A DNA stretch of 64,000 nucleotides, from assembly GCA_964035545.1 (NCBI GenBank), contig OZ037771.1:7792690-7856689 (forward strand), in the 5' to 3' direction. The stretch's first letter is position 1; every line of letters starts with the position of its first letter. The notes under the pieces were generated by a model. The model saw only the letters and a list, made by a program, of their open reading frames with translations, did not search any database and was not told the DNA's origin. This document shows positions 1 to 13,741 of the stretch, piece by piece. This stretch comes from Bugula neritina. Taxonomy: Eukaryota > Bryozoa > Gymnolaemata > Cheilostomatida > Bugulidae. Made by a program: the position numbers and the translations under genes.

Positions 1-59
1 GCATTAACAACAATAATATAAAGTTAGTAGTATAATAGAACATTTCTTCAATGCCATAC

Positions 60-3000
60 CTGTACAAGGTATCAGGGTTTAGATCATCAATAAGAGCTTC
101 AGTGAGAGAGGAATCTGTGACAGACTGAAGCATATTCTTTCCATACTCAATATTATATTGCGTTATCTACAAGTACAAACACAACAGATGAACACAGCAG
201 CTAGCCAGCAACAAATGTTTCAACCAGCACAATCATAGCACAGGAATAAGTATGTAAAACCAAAATAATGCATAATGATGAAGCACCGCTTCAGCATTGC
301 TCAGTAACCAAAACCACAAGAATACACTCAAGTTTACTTTGTTTAATAATTTCCACTGTGGGAGGACACAACTCTTAATTGTAAAAGGGATACGGGGGAC
401 CTTTGAAAAGGGTCTAATGCATGTTTATTTGAGAGAAAAGACAACTCTCAGAGTTTTTGAAAAATATTGAATTTTCTTAATGCGTAATGGGCAAGAAAAG
501 ATTATAAGAGTTAAAAACAGCATCTGTTTCACCAAAGCGGTCTAAATTTGCACAGTTACTTATTTTGCACAAATTTTCAATGTTGGGGTAGACTTTCTAA
601 ACATCAACAAAGTCAAAAAGTAGCTGGAAGGCAAGCAAAAGCTGAAGCTATACTAACCTCACAACCATTGTTATCTGGAGCTTTCCATGAGACCATAATA
701 CTGTTGGCGGAGACAGCTGTGACCTTGACATGATGCACAGCAGACGGACTAGTAGGCAAGGTCAAGGCTGTGACTGGCAGTGAATAAGAAGAGTGTCCGG
801 ATGAGTTTACAGCCTGCACTCTGAAACTATACTCAGTGTTGGCCAACAGAGACTTGGCTGTATATTCCAGCTCTGTTCCACTGGATAGCTATGGAATATG
901 AAATACAATATAGTATAGAGAGTAGATAGAGAGTAGTAGAGTAGGGAGTAGTAGAGGAGAGAGTAATAGAGTAGCAAAGAAAGAGAACATATCACAATAT
1001 AGAATATTGATATTTGAGTCATTCTATGCTACACAAATGCCTACACTGCTATAAAGTACACCACAACACTGCACAGTAATGGTGGGTGGTGTTAGGAATA
1101 TTAAAATTACGTGACTGCCAAGCATTGGTATTTTAGCATTTTAGTGCCAACATTGACCGTGTTGACACTATGTTTTGACTTATCACATGAGTTCACTCAA
1201 CACCAGAAGGTGTACTATACAGTACTGTATACTGTAGAGTGTAGAGTATAGAATACAAGGCATATTCTTACCAAGATGTACTCTTGTTGGTCTGGCTTTA
1301 ACCATTCCAGTTTGTACTCTGTGATCTTAGCGCCATTATTGCACGGAGCTGACCACGAAACAACTACGACATGAGGCGACTTCACCAGACATTTGGGCTG
1401 TGTTGGAGGTTCCGGCACTCCGGGTCCAGATATAACCTCCAGGGGTTCACTCCACTCACCTACACCGACTTCATTGAGTGCTTGTACCTGCAGTTCATCA
1501 TATTCAAACAGTAAGAGCGGAGTCATTTATTTTCAAAAAAATTATAGAGAAAACAACTAGAACAAATGGTGCAGTTTTCACAGACACTTGGTGCTAGAGT
1601 GAAAGACGGACAAGGAGAGAGCAGTGGCCCACCTGAAGGAGGTAGCTACGACCTGGAGACAGGCCGGCCACCATACAGTCAGTAGCTGGCCCCTGGTACA
1701 CTTGTCTAACAGTGTTATCAGCATTCACCAACTGCGCCCTGAACGTTCTGATTGGTGCACCGCCAGTGTTCTCAGGTGGTGCTGCAACAAGAATATTACT
1801 ATGATGAACAGTTACAAGAGAGAAATGGCATTCCTAGTTAAAAGATGTTTAGTTGGCAAGTAATTTGAAAGACCTAATTATTTTATTCAGTTGATAGAAC
1901 CATACAAGAGTAACATCCATGTTACAAAACAAGGACAATCAAAGCCCAATCAACCAGAAGTTTTGTCTTCAAGAAGCACTAGTTGAAGATGGCTTGTTGG
2001 GATGGTCAAGGAGTTTGCATGAATATATGATTCCATTGACAGAAAGAAACAACACAATTCAGTCCGACACACTTACCCCACTTAAGATGAAGGACATGTG
2101 CCTTGGCTTTACCAAGTAGCCAAGGTTTACAACACTGGCCAGGCACGACAGGACGGGTGGTAACCTCTACGCTCTCCGACCACTGGCCAACACCCACCAC
2201 GCTTTTCGCAGCAACTCTGGCCTTGTAGGTGAAACCGGGAAGTAGGTTGGCACAGGAGCATTCACAGACTGGCCCTTCATACACCTGGATGTAGCCCTGG
2301 CCCGAGTCTAGCTGAGCCACATAGGACTCTACGTCAACTCCACCATCCTCCACAGGGGGCTCTGCAAGGCGACATCTTGAGAGTTACTACCATTACATTA
2401 CAAGACACAACAGAGCGTACAGGAAGTAGAGAAACAGGACACGTACCCCAGGAGAGTCTGAACATGCGACTGGTCACTTTGCCTTTAACTGTGAGCTTGC
2501 AGGGGCTGGTGGCCACGTCTGCTCTGGTGCGATGAGTCACCACTGTACTCCATGACGACTTACCGTCATCATTAGCAGCCTGCAACTACAAGGTGACCAC
2601 AGGTCAGCAGACGATGCCTGATTGTATGCACAGAAATCAAAATATTGATTTATAACTTTGTCACTAAAAAGACAAGAATGGATTGAGAGATCCTGCTGAT
2701 GCTTACCCTGAACTTGTAGGCGGTACTTTTCTGAAGGTGGTCGACCCTGTAGGACACCTCGGGGCCTGTGTAAGCTGCTATAAACCCGTGACCGGTGTTC
2801 TCCTCTTCCTGCTGTAAAACAAACTCTCTGTCTACACCAGGTCTCTTGATCCACGTGAGCAGCAGGGAGCTGGTGGTTGACTCAGAAAGACGGGGCGGAT
2901 TGGGTGTGGGGGGTGGCACCCCCTTAGTACACACCACTGTTTCATCACTGTACTCACTGTAACAGTATAGAAAACAAAAAAATGAATAAATAGCTGAAGG

Positions 3001-6000
3001 CAATGAAACATAGTTGGTTGATCGGATAAATTGCCACAAATATTACACGTGAGTAAATCTATTTAGAGAATTTAGGAGAATTAAAGCGTTCACCAAGTTA
3101 CCTGCTGCCAATGCCGTTCACAGCTGACAATCTGAATGTGTAGCACTGAGATGGAAGGAGTTTGTTTATTTTAAACTCCTTTTTGTTTCCCTTATAACAG
3201 CTGGAATATGCGGACTGTGGGAGTTGCTCTCCCTTGTAATACTCAAGTAAGTAGTGGGTAATTTTGCTGCCGTTGTCAGCGGGAGCCTAAAATCCATCAA
3301 CAGACTAACTCAAAGCGATTCACATTCACAACACTGGTGCTTTAGAGAAACAACTTCATCCGAAAATTTGCTTTGCGCAGACAATATTCTGTAAGCTTGT
3401 ATATAATTATTATAAAAATTGATTGTCACATTGTCACTTTAAAGTTGAACAGTGAATTGGTTTACACTTTAGACAGAATACTCTCAAACAAGCTGCTAAA
3501 ACTATTCAATGGTATGATGAGTGAAGCTAGCAGCTGTCGAAATTATGTAACCATGAGGTTCCATTAAAGTCAACACTCCATGTACAGCAGAAGAAGTGTT
3601 TCCAGACTGAACATTACAGCAAAATGTAGCATTCATATGAGATCTATATAGCATCTACAGAACATCTATATAGCATCTACAGAAGATCTATACAGCATCT
3701 ACAGAATATCTATATAGCATCTACAGGGGATCTATATAGCAGTTGAAAGAGAAAAAATTTTTTAGACTTACATTCCATTTTAATGATATGAAAGATTTGG
3801 TGGTTTGGACAAGTTTAGGTTTTAAGGGCCTATCAGGAGGAGATGGCAATGTTTCAAATATCACTGGCTCGGTGTAATTCCCTCTAATGTCTTCAAAGAT
3901 TGCACATATTCTACAATAAAATGTTGTCTGGTAATCATCATAAAATCTACACAATTTTCTTAAACAGACCGGAGTGTGAGATAAAAAGTAAGTGAGTGAA
4001 CTAAAAATCATACAGATTGAGAAAATAGGCTTTTATAAATTTCTTCTTTGTCTTTTTCCGATGCAGAGATGGATGCTACAATAAATAAGATGGTCAACTT
4101 CCTGTACAGAGTTAAACTTACCTGACGTAGTAACCAGTAGCTGGTTTAAGATCTTGCATTTCAATGGTGGTGGCATCCCCTTCATACACCACCTTATATG
4201 GGCCATCTTTCTTGTCTGTGTACTGTAGTTGGAACTGAATTTCAGGACAGACTGCCTCGTCACTTGACAGAAGACTGTCGGGAATATCTGGTGCAGTGAT
4301 ATGTATGACAGCTCTTCTACTCTCAACCTTCACCTGAAAGCAAGCAATACTTTGTCTATGATAATAAAATAATCAACTAACAGAATTATAACACTCTGTG
4401 ATATGTGACCAGTCCCTCACCTCTGGTACTGGCACTGAGCACAGCAACTCCAGCACAATCCTCCGCTCTTCCTCTGAGGAGGTCTCATGACTGTCTGTAC
4501 TGCTGGAACAGCTGTTTAGGTCTAGAGATCTTTCATTAACTTCAGCCGAAGAGCCATTGGCTATGCATAGTATACGTTATTAACAACATAATAATTTATA
4601 CAACACAGCTCAATAGAGTCTTATGCAGTTTGATGTAACATAATACAAAATAATTATAAGTACTACTTAAAACTATTTAAATAGCCTGAGTAACCTCTGA
4701 GAAACTTTTTTGTTAGAAATAGTGAATATATTATAAATTTTTAAATACACGAAGACCTCAAATTAATGATGATAAAGTCAAAACACTTAAAAAAATTAAT
4801 CAGCTTTATCAATCATCACTGGTATAGCACTGGGTTTCAATGTTCACTATCATATTTATTTATATTCAACAATAAAAGCTGCAGAGAAAAAGTTACAACA
4901 AATATTAGAGAATAAAACTGAACTATCTACAAAAATAAATCATGGTGTATAACAATACTACTGTTGTCTAAGGCTGAAAATTGCAAAGGAAATTCCTCAG
5001 TATAACATTTAGATTACAATACATTCAAAGCTGTACCATCTCCACTAGACTAGTACTAGAGGGATTAGTTACTAGTAGGAGTACTCACTATAACAGTGCT
5101 GCATTATAATGTCTGGGTCTTTATGTCTTCGAGAGTGCACCTGCTTGTCTCGATGACCATGAACAGATCTATGGTGATGAGATAAAGCTCTATCCTCAGC
5201 CGATACACCTAAATAAGAGTAGCAGTAGGGCTATTGACTATACCACGAATACAAAATTAATTTTTATGCATTATCAAGTTGACCAGCTACACTAGAAATA
5301 TATGGTTAGTAGATTTTCCATCTTAAGCATAGATGTGAGGTGTGTAATTTAGTTTCATTAGTGGTTGGCGTTTTGAAATTTGAATATAATGCGTTCATTG
5401 AGTAGGGTGAATTTATTTTTATTCTAGGCTTGACTTGGGGCGGTAGCATGAGGCATGAGAATGATTTGTAAAATACTTTAAAATTTAATAAATAATAATT
5501 CATCAGCATCTTCATGAGTGAAATAAATAAGAACTACATTAATATTAATTTCATTTAAATTTTAATAACAGGCCCTTGACCTTAGTTTTAAATAAACTAT
5601 TAAAATTGTATAAATAATTAAATTATTATACCTTGTAATAACAAATTTAAGATTCCATTTTGATTTAGTTTAGCCATTTAAAAATTGAACATTTGCTACT
5701 ACTACTACTAGTACTAGTAGTCGTAGAACTATAAGTATAACTATGGGCATGTCTATTGGTATTACATTTACTGTAACTATAGTATTGTTAGAAGTATTGT
5801 AAAAGTAATGCTTATACTATTAGTATTAGTAATAATAATTAATACTAATAGCAGTATCAATATGAGTAATACGAATACCTATGAGTATGTTCATGGTAAT
5901 ACTAATGCTTATAGTTATAGTAGAACTCCAAGTATAAGTATTAGTAATACTATTAAATGATGAGCAACTAGCCGCAATGTGTAATGCTTGCAAATTGTAA

Positions 6001-9000
6001 GAAACTAATCAAGCAAGCATGAACGTGTGAACTCAGGCAAGACGAAAATGAGCAACAACTAAACACGAACTGAAACTGTGAAAATAATTGTATACGATAG
6101 CAGACTAGCGAAGTAAACGGAGACTACGGACTGTAGCAGACAGGAAACACCTAAGCAGTACGTCACTTTGCCCTGAATGTAAATACCAGCCCGCTATTGT
6201 ACGGACGTGCCACATCGCAATCAACAGCAACAACCAATAACTATGAGAGCGATATTTAAGAACACCGCCTAACCGCAGCGAAGGCGTGGCAATCGTGATT
6301 AGAATACAAAGTAATACTAACTATGGCCACATTGGAAATTCAGTGCACGTGATTACATAGCATCTAGTGAATATTAATGTTATTACTTATATTGGTAAAA
6401 AAAGAACAAAACTAAATTGGGAAAGTGTTAGACTTGGCACGTATAATCAAACTCCCATACTATACTGACTACAAGGAAACTTTAAATAGGAATTACAAGC
6501 AAGGCTTTTAGTGTGGTTTTATTTCTTGAAGACTGGAGCCATTTGCTTCCATACTTTACCTACATGCTTTCTTGGGTACGGCCACTAGGTAAAATATGCT
6601 CTACTAAACTTCATTCCAATCAACTACACATTATTGAGATTTCACTTGCATAATTTAGGTAGCTTTGAAAACAGAATTTAGTCAAAACTATCAACAAAAA
6701 TTTTGAAATGCTTTTTGTGAATAATCAATTATGGCATTTCCAAAAAATTGAATAATAATTCTAGTTAGTAGCTCGTAAGGTAAATGCTCACATTCAATCG
6801 TAGTGTAAACAGACCAATATACCCAAAGCAATAAATTATATACAAGACAAATTTTATACAAGATCACATTGAGGGTTATTTTGACTAATGTTGTGCCACT
6901 CTTAGGTATGCTGCATTCGAGTCAAGTTTAATTTTATGTTTCAAGATGCAAGAACTGGATATAATATTACGCCTAACACTTTTGTTTGCCTTAACGACGG
7001 GACTCTTGTCAGAAATAACAAGAGTAAAAGCAAGCAACAGAACAAGAGTAACAGGAGAAGGTAACTCTTGATAACGTGAGACCTGGCTAGAGCTTTAGTG
7101 AGTGAATAAATAAATAGATAGATAGAATGACTATCTTACCATGCTGTAGAATGTGGTTGTTGTTTTGGTTGCCATTGTGCACCATATGCACTGCTCCATG
7201 CATAAGGTGGTGGTGATACTGGGGCTGGTAGCCTGCAGGGTAAGGGTGTTGAGTAGAATAGCCTGTGTACTGCTGCTGTTGTAGTGACAGAGGTAGGTGC
7301 TGCGAGCTACCACCACCCTACAGCATACAATTATTAACACATAGATTGTGCAAACTGGTAACACATGAAGCTACTTTGCTACAATATTTTATAACTCAAG
7401 ATCAAGGATGATAAGTTGGAGAACAGCTAATGACTCATCTATAGGGAATTTCCCAAATAAATAATTACCTGACAAAATTAAAAGTTTCTGAACACATTTT
7501 CACAGAGCCATGCCTCTTCTCTCAAGGCTTACCAACTTTCTTACAAAACAAGGCGTTCCATTACCTAGACTATCTTATTTACTATTTATTATACAAATCA
7601 CAGTTAGAATAAACTCATCCCCTAAAAACAGGGTACCTCTGGTCTACACTGGTAAAGAACACAGGGTAGACTTGGTTGACTGATCCAGGAATTTTTTTAA
7701 AACAAGTAACTTAAGTATTGTCTGTTTTACATTTTTCAGCATTTAGCCCATTTAATTAGGATTGTCTGCGGATTACCTCTGGGTTTGCAATGTAGGATTG
7801 TGAATGAAATGGAGACTAGTATAATATATTTTTCTACAATTTGAGTAATAAATTTTATGTATGCTTAGATGTTAGACAAGAGAGGAGCCAGATTAATCAC
7901 TCACGTTGAGATATGACGAGTTGTAGCCGTCATGGTGTATCCTGTGACCTGATACATTGGGTCCCGTCCCTCTCTGGTTCATACTAGGGTGTTGGGGTCT
8001 GAGGATAAACCTGGACATTCCACTACTTTCATCGTAGACCTGCTGGACAATGTGACCCTGAGGAGCGTGAATGTGAAGAGGAGTAGGTGGTCCACTGTTG
8101 GACACCATGGTCACGTTAGCTGGACCTGCAGTACAGAATGAATTGTATATCCCACAGACTAGCTCACTTGTCACTGACCTAGCTAATGGTATGATTCAAC
8201 AAGATAAGATCTGTGAGAACTGGAATTTTTCCTGTACAGACACAAAACATGCAAATTATTGACGTAAATTATAGTATTATTATTGTATGTCCACATCAAA
8301 CAGTGGTTGGGTTGGGCGCAACATTTACAGGTATGTTATTTGACAGAATAAACTGGGATGAAATACGCTGATACTTCTATGTAGGTGTAACATAACTCAA
8401 CGGAGAATAGTGTCTGAGCTCAAGTGAACAAACACTAAACATGTACTTTAGTCTAACAGTATATAGGTAACTTTTTTAACGCAATTAATTCCCCTACAAT
8501 AAAACAAAATGTCTGCTATTGAGATAAATCAACTCCAACACACTATGAATTCATGAACATTGTCTAAAAGTTATTAACAAGGTTTTCAAACATCAACTTG
8601 CAAACAAGATGAGATTGTTGACAAGCAGTATATTCGTGTAGATTACTTACAGTGATGTACAGCACTTACACTAGTGTAGGTTACTCACAGTGATGTACAG
8701 CACTTACACTAGTGTAGGTTACTCACGCGAAACTGAATATAATAGTGTTGAAGAAACAGAAAAGTTCAAGCAGAATACTAATAGTGTAACTGTAAATTTG
8801 GTTTGAAAAAATGCAATGATTTGTCCAGTTATAAAGTAGAGGGAATTTTTACACAGTATTGTGCCCAAACCTCTTCCGCCACAATCTATTTCTTTCATTA
8901 ATATATTAATGTTTACTGTAAGTTAGTACAACTCTGCCAATACAACCAACTGGAACACTGAAGACTGGAGAGCTAAATGATTGAACTGGCCAGACAGCAA

Positions 9001-12000
9001 GCAGATACTGATAGCAACTGCAGTCGCAAGTACTAGTAAAAGTACTAGTCAGCAAGGCCTGAGACAATAATAATATAATGTAATGATCCCTGTAGCACTG
9101 GTCTAGCCTCACCCCTGCAGTTATAGCAATCCCGGTCAGTGTAGCTCCACTTCATATTCCTTTTATGTCTAATTCCAGGCATACAACCAAGTTGGAGACA
9201 GAAACAGTGTAATAAAACAATAGTGAAGCATTTGACAGAACCCAACGTACTTAATTCTGGTTAGGCTGTTCCTTAAATGAACCCCAACTCAGAAATACCA
9301 GCTGCGAGCTGTGGCACTGCATAAGATTAAATGCTCTCACTCAAACTGAAACTGAGCTATAATGATGGGGAAACTAGAGTTGAGATATGCACGTCAGATA
9401 CTGGTTGAGTTGTGGGGTCATGACCTCTATAATTCTTCTCTTACAGCAAGTAAGCTGACTCTAATGACCAGCCGTGCGAATGGAACCAATCAGAGAAGAC
9501 CAGTTGAAGGTACACGAAAGCTGCAAATGATATCTTGAAATGAGCAACTTATGACGACAGCCACTACGTTTCATTGGTTGTGGAGTTTTGTATTCAATGT
9601 AACCCGACCTGGCGTCCATTCAAACCACAGGAACATAGTGATAGGCAAGGAGTCGGTAAACCCAGAAGAGGAAATATCAGGGAATTCCAAGCCTGTTTTC
9701 ACAACGAGTGTAGTTGATAAACCATTTGAATATATACCACGTTGAGACGGTCTTGACTGCGTTAACTAGTAATACACTGAGACTAGTAATACACTGAGAC
9801 TAGTAATACACTGAGACTAGTAATACACTGAGACTAGTAATACACTGAGACTAGTAATACACTGAGACTAGGAATACACTGAGACTAGGAATACACTGAG
9901 ACTAGGAATACACTGAGACTAGTAATAACCCATGGAGCAGGGCAGGGCGTTAAATAGCCTAAAAGCAGACAACCAATAAAAGACACAGATTTTTCACTGT
10001 AAGCTTCACTGTTGAAAGTATTTCATTCATAATTTTTCATCAGCTGCTATTAATTTAACCAGACCAGACCTATAAAAACTTTATTACATTACAGCAAGTA
10101 GTATGCAACCTCAAGTTATTCAACCAATATTTTAAAATACAGCAGTTGCCCAGTAGACTTGTATAACAAGACAGGAGATGAGGCTCCACAATGCACTGAA
10201 AACAGTTTCAACAGGAAAACTGATATATCTATGTATTTCCACCCCAAGTGTATTTTGTTTTTCTCTCTCATTACTTTAAAAAACAAGCAACTTTAAAACT
10301 ACGCCAAAACTGCGTATGGTGTAGAGGTTTGCTATATTATTTAAGTTACAGATTTGAAGCCTGTGTGAGCACATCATTACAGGTGAATATGCAACAGGTT
10401 TGACCGACAAAAAAAACACAACAGTTAGCCTTCATCCATAGGTGAGTAGGAGACAGTGTGAGTAGACAGAGGTGTTAGCACAGGTGAGATTCCATTAGCA
10501 GAGTGAAAGGTGTAAATGACACTGTAACCTGAGAAGAGCCATTATACCATAGCCAGTAACAGTCTCGGTTTATTTGATAGATATTTTGTGCATGACTATT
10601 ATGGCTGAGGAGAACCTTGAAGACATTAGGACAATAATGGTTTCCTAACAGCTGTTGGTAAAATGATAATTGAAAAAGTTGGTCGCTACTCATTTTTACA
10701 GCATAGCGTCTTGGCCTGGGAAACATATGGTATTGCATTAATTTTAGTTTGATACTGTAAGCATTCCCACATTGATGACATCCACTTTGCAAGTGAGGTG
10801 CTTAAAATTAAGTTAACTTAATTTTACTAGTTAAATTTAAATGAGAAATGGAAGCACCTGCTTTTCGTGGACTACTCTCCGTTTCTCACCAATATAGCTC
10901 AAGGAAATCCAAATATAGTGCTCACACCTCCACGAAATTTATACACAAATATTGTATAGTTAAGCGTGATTATGATTTATATAAATGCAGGAGTAGACAA
11001 GGCTGCAACAGAAGTTGTTGAATCCTGACATTTTTCGGTCAAAGTATTCTACATTGGTGAGTGACGGAATAAACTTTCAGAAATGACCTAAGCAGTGCTT
11101 GAGCCATTGCTTTCGCCCTATTAACACACACTGGTGTAACTGTTGTTGGGGCAGTTGAAATATGGAAACAATCAACATTGTATTGAAAAGGCTGGGAAGT
11201 GAGAACAAAAGTTTGAACTGAAGCTTCCTATGCCCTCCGTGAACAATACATCTCAGGTCGGATAGCAAATTAGCTCAATATGTTGAGAGGTATGTTTTAT
11301 TAGTAGAAGACAAACTGTTGATATTACAAGGCTGTATGCCCATACATAATTATGTGCTGTTGCTGCAACAGTATGTAATATAAGATAGGGTAGTGCAGTC
11401 CTTCGCTGTGAGAGTGAGTAGAAATGGAGATGAAATGCCTGCTGAGAGACCAAAGTCTGCTAATTTATAACTCACAGTGAATCTAAGAAGAACTGGAGCT
11501 CTGTAATTATTCGTTACTCACACTGAAAAATTATGGCACCAGAGAGCAGGGAAATGTTTATGCAACATACAATCAACTAAAACCTACCGTTACCAAAAAG
11601 CCAAGATTGAGACGGTCATAACAGTGTGTGTATTTTTGAACAGGTTGGGTTTTTAACTTTAGGAGGAATTGAGGTTTGAAAGTTAACTCTCCCAGCAGAT
11701 ATTCACTAACTTTAGCTCACTGTTAAAATTTGAGCTTTGGAAACGTCTGCAACTACTCTAGAATTAGTATAGCTTAGAACACAGGTGTACATTAATTTTT
11801 TACCCAGATGTTGCCAAATACTATGACCTAACACGTACGAAAAAATTAACACCAAAGCACCTACTAGGAAGTTTTGGTACCGTGGCAGTTCATAATCAGC
11901 TTAAAGAATACCTTGGATAACCAGCAACCACCATAGACATAGCGTCAGCTATATTATACATAACTGTCATATCATACAGTGACACATAACTGTCACATCA

Positions 12001-12564
12001 TACAATGACACATAACTGTCATACCATACAGTGACACATAACTGTCATACCATACAGTAATTTACAGTTATATGATAGTGTCAAACACACCTGTCACATG
12101 AGAGTGTCGCATACCTGTCAAATGATAGAGTGTCACACACACATTTGTCACATGAGAGTTTCAAACACACCTGTCACATGATAGAGTGTCACACACACTT
12201 GTCACATGAGAGTTTGAAACACACTTGTCACATGATGGCACACACACCTGCTCCATGATAGAGTGTCACACAAACACTTAATTTTACCTGTCACATGACG
12301 GACTGTGTCGCCTTTCAGATGGATCTTAAGTTGTTCATTTGACATAACTGTGATAACATGCTCCTGTCGTTGGAGGGTGTGTTCAGGTTGATCAGGCTGG
12401 TGGGCAGCTCTTAGATGGCCATCTTCTGACTGGGTGTTAATGCTGCTTTCAGATGACATATGACTAGTTCTGCAGCTTTCAACTCCCACATCCGTGTGCT
12501 GATCAGATGGGGTACAGTCAGTGTAGCAATTTGAAGAGACAGTTGGAGAAGCTCTGTGGTCCAT
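60..12564 (-). CDS. FNDC3: FNDC3 homologue (fibronectin type III domain-containing protein 3), C-terminus off window
   Basis: Minus-strand gene with 15 coding exons seen: 12564-12288, 8125-7905, 7317-7140, 5208-5089, 4560-4421, 4333-4122, 3910-3772, 3286-3102, 2956-2707, 2585-2447, 2361-2077, 1781-1633, 1487-1272, 888-658, 166-60. All junctions are GT-AG with matching phase and give 949 residues plus two bases. Residues 1-312 are the Q/P/H-rich N-terminal region typical of FNDC3A/B, including the conserved stretch PQGHIVQQVYDESSG. From residue 313 come six FN3 domains and part of a seventh; the family usually has nine plus a C-terminal membrane anchor, so two or more FN3 domains and the anchor should lie left of base 60. 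Vertebrate FNDC3 proteins are ER/Golgi-membrane associated and act in cell adhesion and differentiation. The start at 12564 (context ACTATGG) follows a possible acceptor at 12576; the in-frame ATG at 12582 would add six residues. Family assignment is firm; A versus B orthology is not decided. Confidence 0.93.
893..966. repeat. Purine-rich short tandem repeat serving as FNDC3 polypyrimidine tract
   Basis: Imperfect repeats of GTAGAGAGTA/AGTAGTAGAG type. On the minus strand this is a pyrimidine-rich stretch (CTACTCTCTA-like) that runs into the acceptor of the exon starting at 888, so it probably serves as the polypyrimidine tract of that intron. Confidence 0.6.
3636..3742. repeat. 22-bp minisatellite in an FNDC3 intron
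   Basis: About five imperfect copies of a 22-bp unit containing CTATATAGCATCTACAG. It lies about 30 bp downstream, in the transcribed direction, of the donor at 3772. Confidence 0.8.
5209..7139. other. FNDC3 intron 3: no gene seen; degenerate array at 5693-5960
   Basis: No coding signal was recognised. Bases 5693-5960 form a low-complexity array of hexamers such as AGTACT, AGTAAT and ACTAAT. Bases 6170-6300 are visibly less AT-rich and contain AACCAATAA (CCAAT-like). An internal promoter for a shorter FNDC3 transcript is conceivable there, but nothing in the sequence proves it. Confidence 0.5.
8636..8726. repeat. 38-bp tandem repeat with splice-donor-like cores
   Basis: Two full copies plus the start of a third of a 38-bp unit containing GTGATGTACAGCACTTACAC. 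On the minus (transcribed) strand each unit carries GTGAGTAAC or GTAAGTAAT, which match the 5' splice-site consensus. It lies about 500 bp from the exon 2 acceptor. Confidence 0.75.
9765..9927. repeat. 17-bp minisatellite, about nine copies
   Basis: Perfect to near-perfect copies of ACTAGTAATACACTGAG with no spacers. The last three complete units change AGTAAT to AGGAAT, which suggests local spread of a variant unit. Confidence 0.93.
11955..12290. repeat. Minisatellite containing the FNDC3 exon 1 donor
   Basis: Irregular repeats of ACCTGTCACATG (minus strand CATGTGACAG|GT) recur near 12089, 12113, 12135, 12169, 12199, 12225 and 12247. The copy at 12286-12297 is the real exon 1 end and donor (exon end 12288). 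A related looser unit, CATAACTGTCAYAYCATACAG, fills 11957-12060. Confidence 0.8.
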
Positions 12565-12582
12565 AGTGGCTTCTTCTAGCAT

Positions 12583-13733
12583 ACAACAAGTAGGAATGTT
12601 AAGTAGGAATAGGAATTTGAATGTTTGAGAAGAAAAAATATGTTAATCCTTATCATAAATTAGGTTTGAGTGCCAATCAATTAGAAAATTTAATGGGTCT
12701 CAAGAAATGCAAGGCAGTTAAAAGCAGTAATTCTGTATTTACATAAATTGGATCATAATCTTTAGTCTAGGAGAACTGTAGCAAATGTTACTGTTGATTA
12801 CTGAGAAATAACAACCTAGCCACTGGATGCAAGGCCTAAAGTCCTAAACACAACCATAGTTAAACAAAGTTTCTAGTTAAATTAATACCATTGACTTATT
12901 GAAACAATTGATGGAGCAGACAACTCCGAAATTCTAGAAAACTGCTTCAATATAAAGCTGATGGCATGTATTATCGAAGCTGGAGTAGTGAAATATGAAC
13001 AATGTACAAGTAGACGCTATTTTTATATAATACTATTAATGCCTTTAGCTGTTTATGTGATACTGTACAAAAATGAATTGATTGAAAGTGATTTGCAAAT
13101 GGCCTGATATGTAACATAGGTAAACAATATTAGACACAAACTAAAAATTAATACCCCACATAAAATATAATTACAAAGAAAAAATGAATTTGCAGTTTGA
13201 ACTAATTATTTTAAATTCAAACCTGAGCTATTACTGACAAAGTAAACGATGGCTGATGATTTTATTTATAAAAACACACCTTGTGACAAAGCTGGGTGAG
13301 ATTATACAAACCAAAGTACTTGCTGACTTGAGTACTTGAAATTTATCTAACTCAAGTCAGTTTGTTAAAATTATTCCAATTGTTCAAAATTGTTTGATTT
13401 AGTTCTCAGCATTCATAGCAACAGGTTGAGATAATTTTTGAAAAATTAAACTCAGTGTTTATTAGAATTCACTCAGAGTTAATTAAGTAATTGACCATAA
13501 ACTCCAGACAATTAGGGAATTAATGGTGATTATGGTCAGAAGAAAAGTTTAGCTACAGTTAATTTCAATATTATTGATTATAGATAAAATTAGCATGAAA
13601 TTAGTTCAAACATAAACTTATCTTTTATTAGTCTGCTAAATGTTTACCTGTATCAAGTGGTTTTTAAATTGCTTGTAACTGATAATAAAAACCAATCATG
13701 AAAGTAATGATTACAGAATATGTTTCCAATATA
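12583..13733. other. Upstream flank of FNDC3: AT-rich, no gene seen
   Basis: Expected to hold the FNDC3 5' untranslated exon(s) and promoter if transcription starts close by. No TATA box, CpG-rich patch or conserved coding segment could be assigned by eye. Confidence 0.4.
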
Positions 13734-13741
13734 CTATATAC

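Larger units (their letters stand above)
8126..12287. other. FNDC3 intron 1 (4.2 kb): tandem repeats, no gene recognised
   Basis: This intron separates the first two coding exons. It contains three tandem-repeat blocks (8636-8726, 9765-9927, 11955-12290) and otherwise unremarkable AT-rich sequence. No ORF in it resembles a known protein. Confidence 0.7.

Noticed and set aside
6170-6300. Internal FNDC3 promoter with CCAAT box
   Set aside because: Only composition and a short motif support it, so it is mentioned in the intron entry but not called as a feature.
9765-9927. CRISPR-like array
   Set aside because: Direct 17-bp repeats have no spacers and lie in a eukaryotic intron; this is a minisatellite.
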